From NCBI GenBank assembly GCA_023846275.1, contig CM043870.1:18291057-18355056 (forward strand): DNA of 64,000 nt, written 5' to 3'. Origin of the DNA: Vanilla planifolia. Its lineage: Eukaryota > Streptophyta > Magnoliopsida > Asparagales > Orchidaceae. Positions 1-14,830 of this stretch are shown here, piece after piece. Below the pieces are notes generated by a model. The model had not been told where the DNA came from. It was given only the letters and a program-made list of their open reading frames with translations, and made no database searches. The number at the start of each line of letters is the position of its first letter. Within the stretch, counting starts at the first letter, position 1. A program made the translations under genes and the position numbers.

Positions 1-355
1 TAATTACTTCGCCAAGTTAGTCATTAGTTTGGGGGTAAAAGACACAAGCCACTTGCAACTATTACTCTCTTGTCAGCTACTTGATCATTATGATGCATAA
101 TAAGGTTGTGCCACATAGACAGGATAGCGAGGCCATGGGTGTTGTTGCTGAAGTACTACTACTCAAGAATTATTTAAAGAAAGCATATAGCAATGTGTTG
201 ACATCATGTATGTAATAAAGAAGCAATGATTGAGAGCCATAATGTGGGTTGGAAAACATTGCAAAAAATTAGGATAGTGCAACAAAGTGTGACAATGCAA
301 CAAGTAATGGTTGTGGATCATGATGTTCATTTGACACAAATTATGCTTTGATAGA
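1..355. repeat. Repeat block a, copy 1 (cut by the window edge)
   Basis: This stretch aligns along its whole length with 43701-44058. Shared landmarks include an early 'attagttt..gaggtaaa' string, 'tactcaagaat' near 160, and 'tttataataaagg' at the right end against 'tttataaaaaaagg' in the other copy. The copies differ by many substitutions and small gaps, so the duplication is old. In the other copy block a runs straight into block b. Here the match stops near 355, and block b resumes only at 6603. The left end is set by the window edge. I see no protein in it. It may be the first part of a long terminal repeat or of a tandem unit. Confidence 0.75.
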
Positions 356-3300
356 AAAAACTTTATAATAAAGGTACATATGATAGCAATCTTATAGTTC
401 GAATCTAATTTAGCTCAAATTCCATAAATAAGAAGAACAATGAAAGAAGAAATAAAGGTAAGGAAATGAACTGTAAAATATGTCCTCCACTATATCAGTC
501 AATAGGCAAACTAGTGCTCCACAATGACAATGATGATATTAAATGTCAAAATAAAAATTTTGTATTTTCACTACACAAATTCTACTAAATTGGTCACAGA
601 AAAAACTTAATACTACAAGAAAAATGACAAAGATACTACTACACAAATAATTGATGCAAACAATAAAATATTTGAAAAAATTTTACCTTTATACATGACT
701 TGTCATAGTATAATATAAACTTAAATTTTTAAATAGCCAAGAAAAATATTTTTATGGTCCTTGCCTAACCTTATTGTGCATTTTATCTTGCACTAAAAAT
801 GTTCTAAGCTAAGGAAGAATAAATAAAACAAAAGATAACCTAATTTATGATCAATACACACGTAATGGTGCACAAAGAAATGGACCTTGATAACTTATTG
901 CTTATGATCAAAGAGAACTCTTATACAAAAGTATATAGAAAAAAAACAAAGTTTGAATAAAACGTAATATAATAGAAGACATGCCTACTTCCTTCTTTGT
1001 GAGCTTAACCATGCACAAAATCAACTTCATGGCTATGAAATCACACATCCAACTATTAATCTCCATATTCTTATTACATAAAAGAATTTTTAAGTAATAA
1101 TATGAATCCATTGAATAAAACAACAATTTAATTTCACCAATTCACATAAATACATAAAACTAAAAGTGACATTTCATGGAGAAAAGGAAAAACTAGCCAA
1201 CAAATTTAAAAGGTCTCTTCCATCTAAACCATGAGCCTTATTCAACATGATTTATGGTGCAAACCAATATTACATGATCACAATGTTTATTCAATTTTTA
1301 TGGACTTACTTTGAAATATTCCAAATGTTTAAATAGATTCACAATTATCTTTTTATTTTTTAAACACGTTTTAGACATGGTTTTATCATATTAATTGTAC
1401 CATTTTGTTAATGATTTTTTCTATGTTATTAAATGTTTAATTTTTTTTGCAATGAGAATTTTTATTAGCATGTATTATTTAGAAAAAATTTTCTAAGTAT
1501 TTGTTTTAACTAATATTTTATATTAATGACATCTCTATTTCGTATGAATTTATATTATTTTAATGCTTATCACACATATATCACTATTAACTTCTTGCTA
1601 AACTTAAATATTTTTTAAATGTTCATTTTTTTTGTTGTAATAACATGTTTATGATACATCTAATAATTAGAAAACTCTTTGATAATAAGAAAATTTGTAT
1701 ATGTTCTGTGCCTATATATAAAAAATTAGTATTTAACATGTTATGATATAGGCCTAAGGATCTTAGATTTTTCGTTATCTACAAAACATTACATATGTTT
1801 GCTTTTCTTATTATTTTTATTTGCACTAAAATGTTTTTACTTATTCACAAAAATTCTAAATTATTTTATAATAATTGTTTTATACTTTTAACATTTAATT
1901 ATTTTTCATATGGATCACATAATACCTATTATTGGCCTCCTAAGCACCATAACTCAAGTTTAAGTTTATTTGATTACAATATTAATAAAGTAAGCCATTA
2001 ACAAGTTTGTCTATTCAGTTATATTACACTAAAGCTATGTGATCTATGGACAACACTTTAGTGAATTAGAGATTCATTCAATAAGCTTAAAATGAAGTCC
2101 AAATGAACCTCAAATTTGGCAAATTTAAAATCATAATTGAAGTAATAAGTGTGCTCAAAGCAACTACTCAACAATATATCATGATCATTCATGATACTAG
2201 GACAGAACTTTCAATTTGCAAAAGAAATTGAAATTGAAGCTAGAAAGAATCATGGAGGCTTGAATGAAAGAAAGATCCTTGTCACTGTCAAAAAATCAAG
2301 AACAATTGCGTGGATATTTTCCAAAATTTATCATGTCATTAAATTTGCATGCATGATGTTTTAAGGATATGTCAAAAGACATCATTTGAATGTTTTCAAA
2401 CTTCACTCATAAAATGGTTTTAAAATGTTTTAAAAATCTAACTAGTGCATTGGCAGCACACACAAAGATCTGAGGTACTTCAAGTATTTTTTAAGCAAGC
2501 ATAATGTTAGGGAGCATCTAACATATGTCCATGAACCTTGTGTGCAATAAAGAAACATTTGTTCAAATAATTCTACAAGCCTATACCACAAAACATTTAA
2601 TAATACATTGTTATATATGTGATGAAAGTAAAGATAAATCCACCCAAACAAGACAATGCATAGAGACACTATTCCTAACATAAAGTATATCTAGCTCACT
2701 ATAAATTATTAATCAATAGTAAATATGACCGTTTAGGTAGACAATAAATTTGCATAGCTAGATTCACAATTGGAGGGGATTAAATTAATTCTAAAAAAGC
2801 AAAAGAATTCTAAAGTTTTTATAAGTAGAGTTGAGTAAAAGATTTTTGAATTCATGCAACTTAACATTTCTTAAAGCAATCAACTACTACTTTTCCTTCA
2901 TTAAATTAATTTTATGACATTTAAATATTTTAAAACCCTTGCCAACATCAAAAGCTTAAAATTACTTATTGGAAGTTTTAGTTAAGAAGAACATTGTTGT
3001 ATGTAATTTCCTCATCAACCTCGTGCATCAACAGCATTTGTGAGACTATTTTTTTTATCTTTCATATGTTCTACATGCGACCCACATTTTATAGAATCTT
3101 ATGTTTTATGATTTAAGCAAAAGGATATTTTTTTTAGAATTATAACTTCACTGGGTTTTAGATACAAATGTAGCCATTTTTGTGAACGTTGAGTCTAACT
3201 CGAAAAGTCTCAAGAAAGTTTGGCTTTACATTATATGAGACCAACTTAGAATATGTTCCAACTAGCAAAAAATATGACAGGTTGTGCACTAACACAAGGA

Positions 3301-6300
3301 GAAAATAAATCAAGTTGAGGTTGTGTGTTTACCTTTTCAAAATAACATTTGATGCCTTAACTTGCTATGCAATGGTTCACTTGGGTAGAAACTAAACAAG
3401 ATGAAATACCCTTAGTATTTTTTCATTACAACTAATATTCTTTTCTTGTTTTCACTTACCAAGAATGTGATTTTATTAGTACAAGTTGGATTACTTGGGA
3501 GCAATAGCTATTATCATGAACAATCTACAAACTTTTAAAACATGTAAAGTAAGATCTTTAGAGCAAAACACACATTTTTTCCTTAGTGTAGTAGTTTATG
3601 AGGGACAATCAAAGCAAACCATCTTGGTAAGATTCTCAGTATGACCATCAGTTAATATTTTGTATTCCCAAAAACAAATAAAACATCTATTAACTCTTTT
3701 GGGGGAATCAATTATCTATTCTTTACATATACGGTTAAGATATTGCCTAAAATTATATTATAGGCTGAACTTTCATGCGAAAAAGGTGAAAAGATCCAAA
3801 AAATGGCCCATTTTTTTATGCTATTGTTTGTTACGCACCGCTAACCGTATTAGTATTAATAAAATAAATGGACCATGTTTTTTGAAACATATCAATGAAC
3901 ATGTCTTTAAAGTATAATCTAGATCACAGGCTCATATGACCTACAAACACATGAAGATCTACAACATTGTGCTTACACATGAGAACCAACCTAAAAGTAG
4001 CAAACTTTGCAAGACCAGCAAACGAGACTAGATCTGCTAATGCTATGCTTACTTACCATCACACTTTGCTATAGTTTGAACAGATCTGATCCACGACAAT
4101 ATTGATGTCACATTGACTTGCTAACTTCATCCATGACACATCAACAAAATTTAACCAAGACATCCTCTACAATGATCAGACGACACAGAACCCCAACACA
4201 AATTGACTTTGATTACCCATGTTAACCTGGCTAATAAAAAAAGTGAAAATGCAACATTTTATGAAAAGAGTTTCATAACTATTTGGACGTTGGAAACTTT
4301 GGGCCGAAACAATAACCTTTTCGAAAGCTATTTTCCAATAATTATGACAAAAGCTTTGGCAACTACCCTTTAGAAAATAGTTGATTTGAAACTAAAAAGA
4401 TAGATTTTCAATTTGATTTTTGGTAAGAACTAATTACATCAATTTTACATTTTTAATTTTTTCTCTGCATAAGCACTTAATAAAATGGGAGGCATAAACT
4501 TCAAAGGAGATGCTCCTCACATGTGCAAATTTTCACCTTTTCCATTTGCCTTTTTGAGCTCTAGGGTTAATTACAATGTGAACTCCAACTTGGTGAATCA
4601 TCTATGCTTTAATCCTGGGAGAAAGCTTACGAAGCTTAAGTGATGGGATAGTGCACATGTTTACCCATAACATTACTATTTCGCCTTCTTGTGTATGTTG
4701 CATAACGGTTCCTTTCACTTTGATGTTTCTTTTACATGATTTATTCACTTTTATTATGTCATTCATTGTTCCTTTTCACTTTGATACTTAATGTTTTCTT
4801 ACATTTCTAATGCTACTTATTGTCACCATCTTTGCTATTCTCAATTCAACTTTTTGGTTTGTTTGAATTGGCTTTATGTGCAAGTTACTTCATTACTCCA
4901 TCTTTTCTACATTGCTTATCAGTGTTTCTCAAGGCTTTTAATCTGCACCCATATGACATTTATATTGTTCTTTCCATATAGCAAATTTTTTTTAAAGCAT
5001 TTGTTTTTGAAAAAAAAATGTTGTTAAAGCATACACTGATATCATTACATGGATGTTCATACAAATAGTTATACAATAAAAGTAAGAGAAAACATTTAAG
5101 AAAAGACATGCCTTAGTCTCACAAAAAACATTATTTAACATAAGGTTTGCCACCTCAACAATAGTAGTGCTCTCTTCATGGTAAATATGGGTAAACTTGA
5201 ATGAGTAAAAGGTCATTAAAAATAGATTCATATTAAAATTTTTCTATTTCGGGGTAGTTTTAGCAGTACTAGAGAGCTCTTGTAGTAATCTACGGGGCAA
5301 TCCAAATGTCGATAGCCATGCTATGAGGAAACTGTGAGGTAATTAGGCAAATTCTAAAAAGAAAAACATATTTTTTGATCTCAATTGATATTCTAATATC
5401 CACACGATAGTTTACAACGTAGATAGCCTCAATGTTGACCTTCATCTAGCTAAGATGGAGGTAAACATATATTGCAAAATAACTTTTAACTTACATTGCA
5501 AAACATCTTTAGCATGATTTTGATCATGGAAGTAGATAAGAGTTTCAACTCCATGTGTAGTTTGTTATTCTTATCTTATTATATATGATAGAGTGTAGCA
5601 GTAACATCATTGTCTAATTCTTCTATTTACATTTAATTGTTATTGATCTATATCTTGTCTAATAAATCCTAAAACTATTAAATTACATCCAATAGTTAAG
5701 TATTTTTGTAATTTGGTAGTCGCCAAGGAAAATAATTGAAAACTGGTGAATATTTATAGCACCATAAGCTATGATTATTTGTTTGGTCATGATGGTAGTG
5801 GCATGGTAACATGTTAATGGTTTATATTGTGAATTTAGTTGGAACAATAGATAATAAAATTCGTTAGATCAACATCCTTATCTTGCATTCAATCATAACA
5901 TCTATACCTCTTGTATTAGGAAATCTTGATTCTAATTTAGACTCAAAAAACTTTAATGTAGATATGAGATAATTGATTTTTGTTTATCCATTTAATGCCA
6001 AACTTGTGAGCATCATTTAATCTCATTAACTCTATTAGTTTTGCAAATCTTTTATTTTCTTAAGGTAGTAAAACAAAACCACAAATATTGTGCTAATTCC
6101 ATTATCCATTTCTACATGTGGTCCTACCTCTACTTTCTCACATCAAAGAGGAAAATTAAAAACACATCAAATTCATGCAATGCACATTAAACAATTTAGA
6201 TTATCAACATTTTTAGTATGTATGACTATAAATGTTATTTTGTTTTCCAATTATTAGCCTTAAAATTATGGGTGACTTGCTAGTGATTCTCCTTCTTGAG

Positions 6301-6602
6301 TTTTTATATATTCCTCTCTAATAAAATTATTTTCACCTCAAATAGATAAACAAGCTATGCAAACAAATGCTTATTACTTTAACAAAACTAATGCATGAAT
6401 GAAACTAGTCAAATTAGCTACAAAATAGTACATGCTATTTTTGTGTGTGACTTGAATTCAATCCATAGCTACTTGATCATAGAACAAAACAATCAACTAA
6501 CAAACTATTGTATATTTTGCAGGAGTTTAGCAAAAAATAAACTACTAAAGAGCCTGGATGTTTAGTCATGCATGCCCAAAATGGTGTGCAAAATTATCCA
6601 AT
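356..6602. other. Unassigned AT-rich stretch separating blocks a and b
   Basis: These 6.2 kb lie between two blocks that are adjacent in the copy at 43.7-44.1 kb, so the stretch was probably inserted here or brought in by rearrangement. I found no recognisable domain. The open frames are short (85 codons or fewer) and show no family motif. The interval 3900-4270 and the area around 4500-4680 are visibly less AT-rich than their surroundings. No terminal repeat, primer-binding site or tail that would name the inserted element was found. Confidence 0.5.
4707..4829. repeat. Degenerate two-copy tandem repeat, period about 61 bp
   Basis: The string 'gttcctttcactttgatg' at 4707 recurs as 'gttccttttcactttgata' at 4768. 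Both are followed by similar T-rich sequence containing 'ttttcttacat' or a variant of it. The two halves have diverged. This is a small local duplication with no apparent function. Confidence 0.4.
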
Positions 6603-8990
6603 CAAATCTGATAAAGCAACAAAGGTACAATAGTTTCTTCAGCTAATTTTTTAGTTGGGTTGGCAATTCTCTATCACAAGTTCTACATGGTCCCTTTTGA
6701 TAAGTTTTTTAATGATATTTTTTCCATCAACAATTTAATATGATTTTATATGTTTGGCAAGATCATAAAATCAATACTAAGCTTGATGAAGTTTCGCTTA
6801 GAGCATAACATAACATAATAGATAAGGTTTCTCTTTGTGGTCCATAATGAAGTCGGACAACTTATCTTATGATTATAACTTAGTTGAACAATTGAATTTT
6901 ATTTAGTTTTATTTAGGCTATTAATTTGTTTTATTTTTATGTTAGTTTTAGTGGTTCACATAAGTTCTTCATGATATTTTCACTCATATCAACATATTGT
7001 ACGATTTTTGCATGCTTTCATTAAGGATAGTATTTTAGTTAGTTTTTCTTTTTATTTATGGTTTAGTATTATAGACTATTTAAAGCTCTATTATGGAATA
7101 CAAATAAAGATTATTTTATATTAGCATTGAAATTTAGAAATAATGTTTTCTTTATCCACATGTGTGTACAACTGTGAGTTGCAACCTAGGTATTCAAGGT
7201 GATTATTTCATATCTAATTTATGATTTGAATTTATCTTCATTTTTTCATAATTTTATCCCCGCCTTCCATCTTAAGTCCTAGTATAGAAATTCCTCCTAA
7301 CCATCCTAAATTGATAATATTTGTCCATTAAGGCCATTTGTCTTATCATTAGTCCTTTAAGTCCTAAGCATTATAAATCATTGCACATTATAGTGCTCTC
7401 AAGTGAGCCACCTCGAACAAAGGTTCCAGTTATGCTATGAAGTTCAATGAAAATCGCCATTAGGACTATGGTGTCACTAAGAGTGTATAAGGGGTTGGCC
7501 TTAAGTACTATATTAATCATAAAAATCTTTCAATAAGACACAAAGTATTCAATAACCCAAACAACATTTTGTTCATCATTTTTGTATAACATCCTTTAAA
7601 TCTTCAAGTTTAGGATTTCTAGTTAGAACTTGTATCCAATGACACATCATTAATTGGCTTTATCTCAAACATGAATACCCGATAATCATTTTCGTTCATA
7701 ACTTTTACATTGTCTTATTAAACATTAAATTATATTTGGAACAATCCATTTTTTTACTCATCTAATAAATTAACCATTAATTCCCTTATAGGTTATTCTA
7801 TTTTTTCTCTAACAACTTAGTATGACATGTGAAAGGGAAGTTGTTGTCAACCAAAATTTTCAAAAATCTATTACATCCAAGGAAGTGGGTAAGCATCATG
7901 TGTTTCATTGCAATATAGGGACAACATTCTTGTTACACTCATACCAATTTTTGCATATGTTTAATGTGCATATCCATATCATTGAAAAGGTAAATTTGCC
8001 CCATTATGAAAGATGCCAATCATAGTAGTCTAGTGTAAATACAAACTGAGTCCATTTGGTATAAGAGTTGAGATGCATTATCATAATTGAATATTGTATT
8101 TATTTATTCTTCTTAGTAAATAACGTTTTGCAATACAATTGCATAAGAAGATGAACAGTGTCAGTGACAACCAAGCACAAATGGACGATAATATATTATA
8201 CATGGATCATGTTGGTCTATTGTGCATAATTATTTGATGACCTTTAAACTAATCTGAGTATGCAAAAATTGTATTTTCAGCATATGGCTAGTTGTTTCTC
8301 ACATAATATTATGATTTGAAGCAGTGTTGCATCATAATTGTACTATAGTTTGATAATATTGGTTTTTTTTTTGAATAATTTGTTGTTAAATATATTTCAA
8401 AAAAATCATGCAATAACATAAAAAGTGTTCACAACCCATAGCTACTTAACTTTTTCATGTTATGATTTTCGATGCACATCAATAGTAACTCTCGAAAGTA
8501 CAAGTTCCTAGCTTACGAAAATATTATTTGTAATGTATAAAATATGCAAAAACATCAAATAGTTTGTTTTATCCTAATGTAGATGGAAACAAATTCAACA
8601 TTTAAATGGCATGCCCTTTATGATCATAGGATGTATGGAAGCTATATTTTCCCATATTAATAACAACTTTGAATCTATTTATAATTGATTGATCATCATA
8701 TATATGAGTTGAATTTGTTATTGTAGTCGATTTTCGTAATGATATGACCACTTCATTGCTTTCTTTCTGTACTAAGCTCTATTGTATGTCTAGTAAACTA
8801 TTTTCCTTATTTGCAACTTTCAGATTTCTAACTCCCATGATATATTTCTTGTATAATGGAATACAATAAATAACACACTACAATCTATTGAAATGTATAA
8901 ATTGCGAAATTGTAATTAGCTACATAATTGCAAACCCCTAGTTATGGCCATTACCTAAACTTCATGTATTATTTGATTTAGTTCATTTTA
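6603..8990. repeat. Repeat block b, copy 1
   Basis: This block aligns with 32615-35005 and, apart from its first 80 or so bases, with 44066-46330. Landmarks shared by all three copies, in order, are 'aagcttgatgaag' near 6780, 'tataagagttgagatgcat' near 8060 and 'tttatgatcataggat' near 8618. By eye the copies agree at roughly three bases in four. No open frame is conserved among the copies, so the block is either non-coding, as an LTR would be, or too decayed to read. It follows an unrelated 6.2 kb stretch and runs into block c near 9040. Confidence 0.8.
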
Positions 8991-11900
8991 AAAAGTTGCT
9001 AAATGAAGTTCCTCTAAATTGATTATTTGAAATAATGACTTATATTAATTATTTGAAAATAAAAAAGAATTTTATGTTATGCTAATTAAGAACTCATCAT
9101 GAATAATATATATCATTACAAATAAAATAAGAAAAACATTATTAGGGCTACAAATTGTATACAGTGATGGTTCATTAACTTTTTCATGGAAATCAAAGGA
9201 AAAATATATTGTTTTATCATTAGTCCTTGCTAATAACTATAAATCCCAAATCCACTTAACAATTTTAGTAATGTAAGTTAGCTCACCAATCAATTAAGCA
9301 ATAGAGATTGTAAAAACCATTCTTCAAATTTACTTCAAATTTTATTGAAGATGAGGCAAAGGTCCTAATGTTTGATGCTTTACTAATTACATGTTATTCA
9401 ATAAAAGTTTAACCTTTTAGATTTTAAATAAATTAGCGATAAACTTTATGTTTTGGTAAATTTATCGTGTTTGTCATGATGAAATTATTTTTAATTACGT
9501 CAGTTTGTAACATTTAAAAAAACTATATTATGATGATGAATATCTCCATATCTTAAATTTTTTTTGTATGAATTAAAGTTCAATAAGTTTTTTTTTGTGA
9601 CATCAAGATTTATTTGCATAACTTTTAAGGAAGCCTTTTTCATAAAGAAATGTTTGAATTGACACTTAAAATATTTTATTTTATGTTCAATATATTTTTT
9701 ATTATGATTTAGATTTTTTAACTTTTATGTCATTCTTATTTATAGTAGTTTTATTTAAGTTATTACTTTCTAATATACAAATTATTATAGTTTGATTTAA
9801 TTATAATGTCCTATTTATATAATGTATAAACAATTTAAAAAATTCAAAAATATTTTAGTATGTATAATTTTATTTAACATAAAAGATAATTTATTTAAAA
9901 TATTATGATCTTTCCCTACTAGCATTATCTCAACATTGTTTTAATTATTTTTTATTTTTTGTGATTATAATAATTTTTCTTTGTAAAATTTAGGTTTTTA
10001 AAAAAAATTAGAATTTTAAAAAAAATTACAATTTTCTTATAAATTGAATGTTGTCAAGTTTGTTTTCAATTTAAATAAGTATTATACAAGAAATTTCATT
10101 TTTTTGTTATCATTCTATTTCTTTAGAATTTTATATTTATATATTATCTAAACTTTGGCGTCTTCTTTGTGATTTTTAAATTATTGTTACATCATTTATT
10201 AGAAATATCAACATATTAAATGAAATTTTCAATATTTAACTTCCATAATAATTATTTTTTAAAATGTATTTAAAAATTTTTATGAACTAAGAAATTTATT
10301 GTGATTATAGTATTAAAAATTTTTTAATGCATAATGTATATGTATTGAATATTTGAAACATTTTTCTAGTTAATATTTCAATTTATTATTCGATTTATGT
10401 CATTGACATCTCTTCAATCACTACATCGTTAAGAAAACTATTTAATACATAACACTACAAAATTTTTAAATTTTAAACATTGTTTTATAGTTATGATTTT
10501 CTTAGCCATATATTTTTACTTAAACTAATCGAATTTTTAATTTCTTGTCTAAGAAAATATAATTTTCAACATTCTTATTCTTTTTAACATATTTCTTTAA
10601 AGTGTTTATTTTACAAATTTAATAATTAAATAAACAATTCAATGAAAATTATATGCTAAGAAAATCCCTATAAAAAAATTTCCAACATTAAACTTAGGGG
10701 CATTAGTCACTATATGTATACTCTAAATTATTGAATAAATTGTAATTTATGTTGTTCTTATAATCTACATGTTTAGAGTTCATTAATTTGATCTAATAAT
10801 AATTACTTTGATCCAAATATTTTTGTAATTTAAATTAGAGATTGAAAGCTTTCTATTCTTTGTGTTAAAAAATTTGTTTAGTAGGATCATTACTTAGTTT
10901 GGTTAATCGATTTATATTATTAAATAAAATAAATATGAGCCCAAGCTTTAGGAAACAAATGTTCTTATCTTTGTGAGCAAGAAAAAAAATAATGATACAT
11001 CTTATAAACCAAAAATTTAAAAGTCTAGCAACTAATAATCTTATTAGTTGGCTTAAATTTTTATCCTATTTAAAAAAATTCTTGATGTTAAGCTCAAATT
11101 GCATCAATTTTGTAATTTTGATAACAATTATTATTAATTTGGTTGACATTATAACTTTTATTTTGTTTTCTATGATATCTCTTTTTTCAATATTTTGTAT
11201 CAATTAACTAGATATCATATCTATTTTTCTAAAATTGGCAACTAAATTTGTAGTTTGCAATAAATTGAAAGCTATATTATTTCAAATTATCTTACACTTT
11301 TGTCTATAAATATATTTTAGCAACTGTGAATTAAAAGTGCTATCACATCTTTCAACCATTAGTATCTCTCAAATTATTATATAGTAATGTTTCAAAGAGG
11401 AAGTTAATGGATTCATCTTAAACATTTTTAATGTTTTAGGTTTATGCTAAGATTCTTTTTTAAATGAATTAGAGAACTGTATATATCATATATTAAATCA
11501 TAAATGATGCTACAATTTCTATAGTAGATGCCATGAGATCTATTTGCTATGATTTTGAATCTTACCCAAGAATTAATAAACATCTTATTGATCTTTTTAT
11601 CATTCAAGCATATTTATTTGCAAATCCTTTTAGCCAAAACTTCTTTGTTATATTATCTTAAAGCAAATGTAGGCATATATTAACAAAATATTTGTGAAGA
11701 TTTATGTCATCAATAATCTTTTATTCGGGAATACACATGTGGTAAGGACATTGGGTTAAGAAAATAATTTAAAGGTATTTTATAAATATGAAGATTCTAA
11801 AACCTCGATTACAAGTCAAACAATAATGTATATAAATGTGATTCCAAACTATCACTCTTAGACTTAATTGGAAATGGGGAAATGCATTTATTATCCTTAT

Positions 11901-13941
11901 TTGGATGAAAAAAATTATATTGCTTTATTACTTTTATTTGATAAAGTTTGTATTATACCTAATATTTTTAGCCATATAATTATTATACATTTAATTAATG
12001 TATATAGTTTCTTTTGGATTAAAATTTGAAATTTAAATACATCTTAACTCTCAATATAGATAAATTGAATGTTTAATTTTCAAATTTTAAATTCTAAAAT
12101 TTGAAGCATTATGGATTCGTAACATTTAAATTGTAAAACATGAACTTCGACTAGGCTTAATGTATTAAAATGAGCATATAAGTTTACTATATTATTAAGT
12201 TTTTCTCTCAGCCTTATTTCTATCCTACCTTGAATTCTTGATAAGATATGGATAGGATTCTTAAATGTTAGGGGTTGGTGGTTGAAGATGGGAATATTAA
12301 AACTGAAACTTTTATATATGATGAATTTCATAATATCATAAGAAAAGTTGAATATAATAAAAAGAAGTATCTATTACCATATCTTACGTGGATTCTTAAA
12401 TTTTAGGATCTATATAAAAAAGACCAAAAGGGGTGTAATTAGAAGATAAGTAATTTAAAATAATGAATCTTTGCTACTCCAACTGAAGAGTAGTCGACCT
12501 TAAAATAAATTCTTGGTTTAAGGAGGTGTGGAAAGGCTCTAAAAGCTATTAAGATGTGCTTATAATTTAAGAAAACTCAATCATAAATGTAGAATTTGGA
12601 GAAGCCAACTTAATAGATACTAAGTAAAAATGTGAGGTTAGATTTTAGGAAGGTCGATTAGAGCTTTCAAGCAAGGAAAGATCTTAGAAAAGAGAAGTCA
12701 TCTACATTACTTTTCAACATAGGACAACATTTGAGTTCATATAATAAATTTGGCTAATATCTAAGCCAAGATAAAAAGAATTGCTTTGTGAAAATGTTTA
12801 TGAAACTTTCGAAATTGATTGTGACAATAATTAGTCATTCTTTTTTATTGAAATTATTCAAGGAGGAAATTCTTTCTACCCAAGAGTAAAGGAGGTTTTA
12901 TTTTAGTAAATGAATGGTTCCAATTTCACTCTTTCTTATGTGGTGTTCCTAGTTGGGTGATAAAAATGTATACTACATTTTTCCTATGATTGTAAAGTAG
13001 ATTACATGATCACATATTTCATGTTTAGCTTTGGTTATAAATATATGTGGAAGATGATTTTACAATAGAAATTTGTTGATGAAAAACACTTCTTAATAGA
13101 GACATAACCATGTTAAATAAGTGAAAATCATGCTAACTTTTATGCCCATTTGGTTATTTATGTTGTTTGTCTAAGAAGTTATGTATTACGCTCAATTTAT
13201 CATTATAATTGTTAAAAAATTAAAAAATCTTGGAGAACAAAACTTTATTGAACATAGCCCTCATAACACTGACATAATAGCCCTTTTTTCTTATTATATA
13301 TTGTTAAGAGTTAGGATCCTTATTGTAATTCTTCTTCTTTCTAAGTATAATTGTTTTTTAATAATACAAATTAAATATAATATTTACTTCCTGATTATTA
13401 CATGAATATACAAAGAGCATTGTGACATGATGAATAAAGAAGTGCATAAAATTGAGACTTTATTATATATTTGTTTATATAAACTTTTTTTGAAATATAT
13501 TTTTGAGGTGAGGCAATACAATTATGTTTAAAATTACTCACAAGTTTGGTTGATAACATGACATGGTATAAATGGATACTTTATTGCTAAAATTTTGGAT
13601 TAAAAAATTTAGAAAACCTGAAAATAAATAAAAAAAAAAAACAATGGATAATGTTGTAGCCAACAATTGTTTTGTCTATGGTTTTTTTGTGAAGCATGGA
13701 ACCATGGGCTTGGCTAAGTTATAGGATTGGTTCATCCCTCAAGAGAGCCTAAATATATTTTAAGATATGTTTCACTCTTGGTTAGCACTTAAAAAGTCTT
13801 GGAAGGCTCAGTTTAAAGACTTAGAAGAAGTCTATGTTAAGTAGGGATATGATTAGCAACCAAAGAGTTTGGTTATGACTAAAACTATTAAGGTTAAGGT
13901 TAGACATTATGGTAAAGGTTTTTGGGATAATTAATAAACCT

Positions 13942-14830
13942 TGCCAAAGTAAAAGTGTGGCTTTGTTTTTCTTGGGTATGAATATGTAAGGTAAGCATAG
14001 GTTTGGAACCATGCTCAAAGGCATAGAAAAAACTTAATGGAAAGGGTAGCTATAATAAAAGATATTTATGATAGGCTCATGAAATACCATTTGTGAACCT
14101 TTACGGGCAATTGCAATTAAGCTTTGGTTAGCTAGCCTATCAACCAAGACCTTATGAGATGGTAGAAGAGCTTCAAATAAGACGTAGGGTTGTGCTAGGT
14201 TTGGCCAAGTAAGCAATATGGTAAAGATGTTGTCTAGACCTTGGATTGAATAGGTTATTTGGCTAAGAACACAAGTAAACTTATTTAAGCTCTTAAGTCA
14301 CATGATGACACACTTAATGGTGATTAGAGGAATGTGTGGAGGCTTAGAAAAGGCCTTTTGATTTTTACGATCACAATGGATTGCCTTTGGATCACAAGGT
14401 TCACTAGTGATATTGAATCGAGACTTACTTGCACTAGCAATAAGATAAATGTAGAATATGAGGTTACAAGCCAAGAAATTATGAACTCAATGGTTATCTT
14501 AGATAGGAAAAGTCCAAAAAAATGTGGGCAAGATTAAATATAAGAAAAATGGGAATTTAAATTCTAGATAGTTGATTAGAATTTAGTGGGATCCTTAAGG
14601 CATTTAGATGTAGTGTGCTCTAAATTATTGAAGCTCACTTAGAAGATAGACATGTTAGCTACCCCACTCCGTTAGCTTGTTTAATGAGAAGAACTTTAAC
14701 AATTTGTAGGAAGCCATCTTATGAATAGTCCTAGAAGGAAATAATTACACATTTAGTCTCGTAACAAAAACAATAGTTTGCTTTCTTTTATTAGGGACCA
14801 CTTGTTTTTCCTGAAGAATCTTAGAATCCT
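13942..14830. other. Segment present only in copy 1 of block c
   Basis: The two copies of block c match up to the 'aaacc' ending at 13940 (42089 in copy 2) and resume at 'ccatgtgatt' (14840 and 42111). The second copy has only about ten unrelated bases between these points. No target-site duplication is visible at the edges, so a deletion from copy 2 is as likely as an insertion into copy 1. A 67-codon open frame at 14334-14537 on the plus strand has no motif that I recognise. Confidence 0.6.

Noticed and set aside
3798-3816. Perfect inverted repeat 'aaaaaatgg-c-ccatttttt'
   Set aside because: A 9 bp arm built mostly of A and T is expected by chance in this composition. There is no T-run terminator context or adjacent gene.
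12080-13000. Possible LINE or polyprotein reading in block c copy 1
   Set aside because: A few isolated words resemble endonuclease or reverse-transcriptase motifs, but the spacing is wrong and the second copy of block c does not support any frame.
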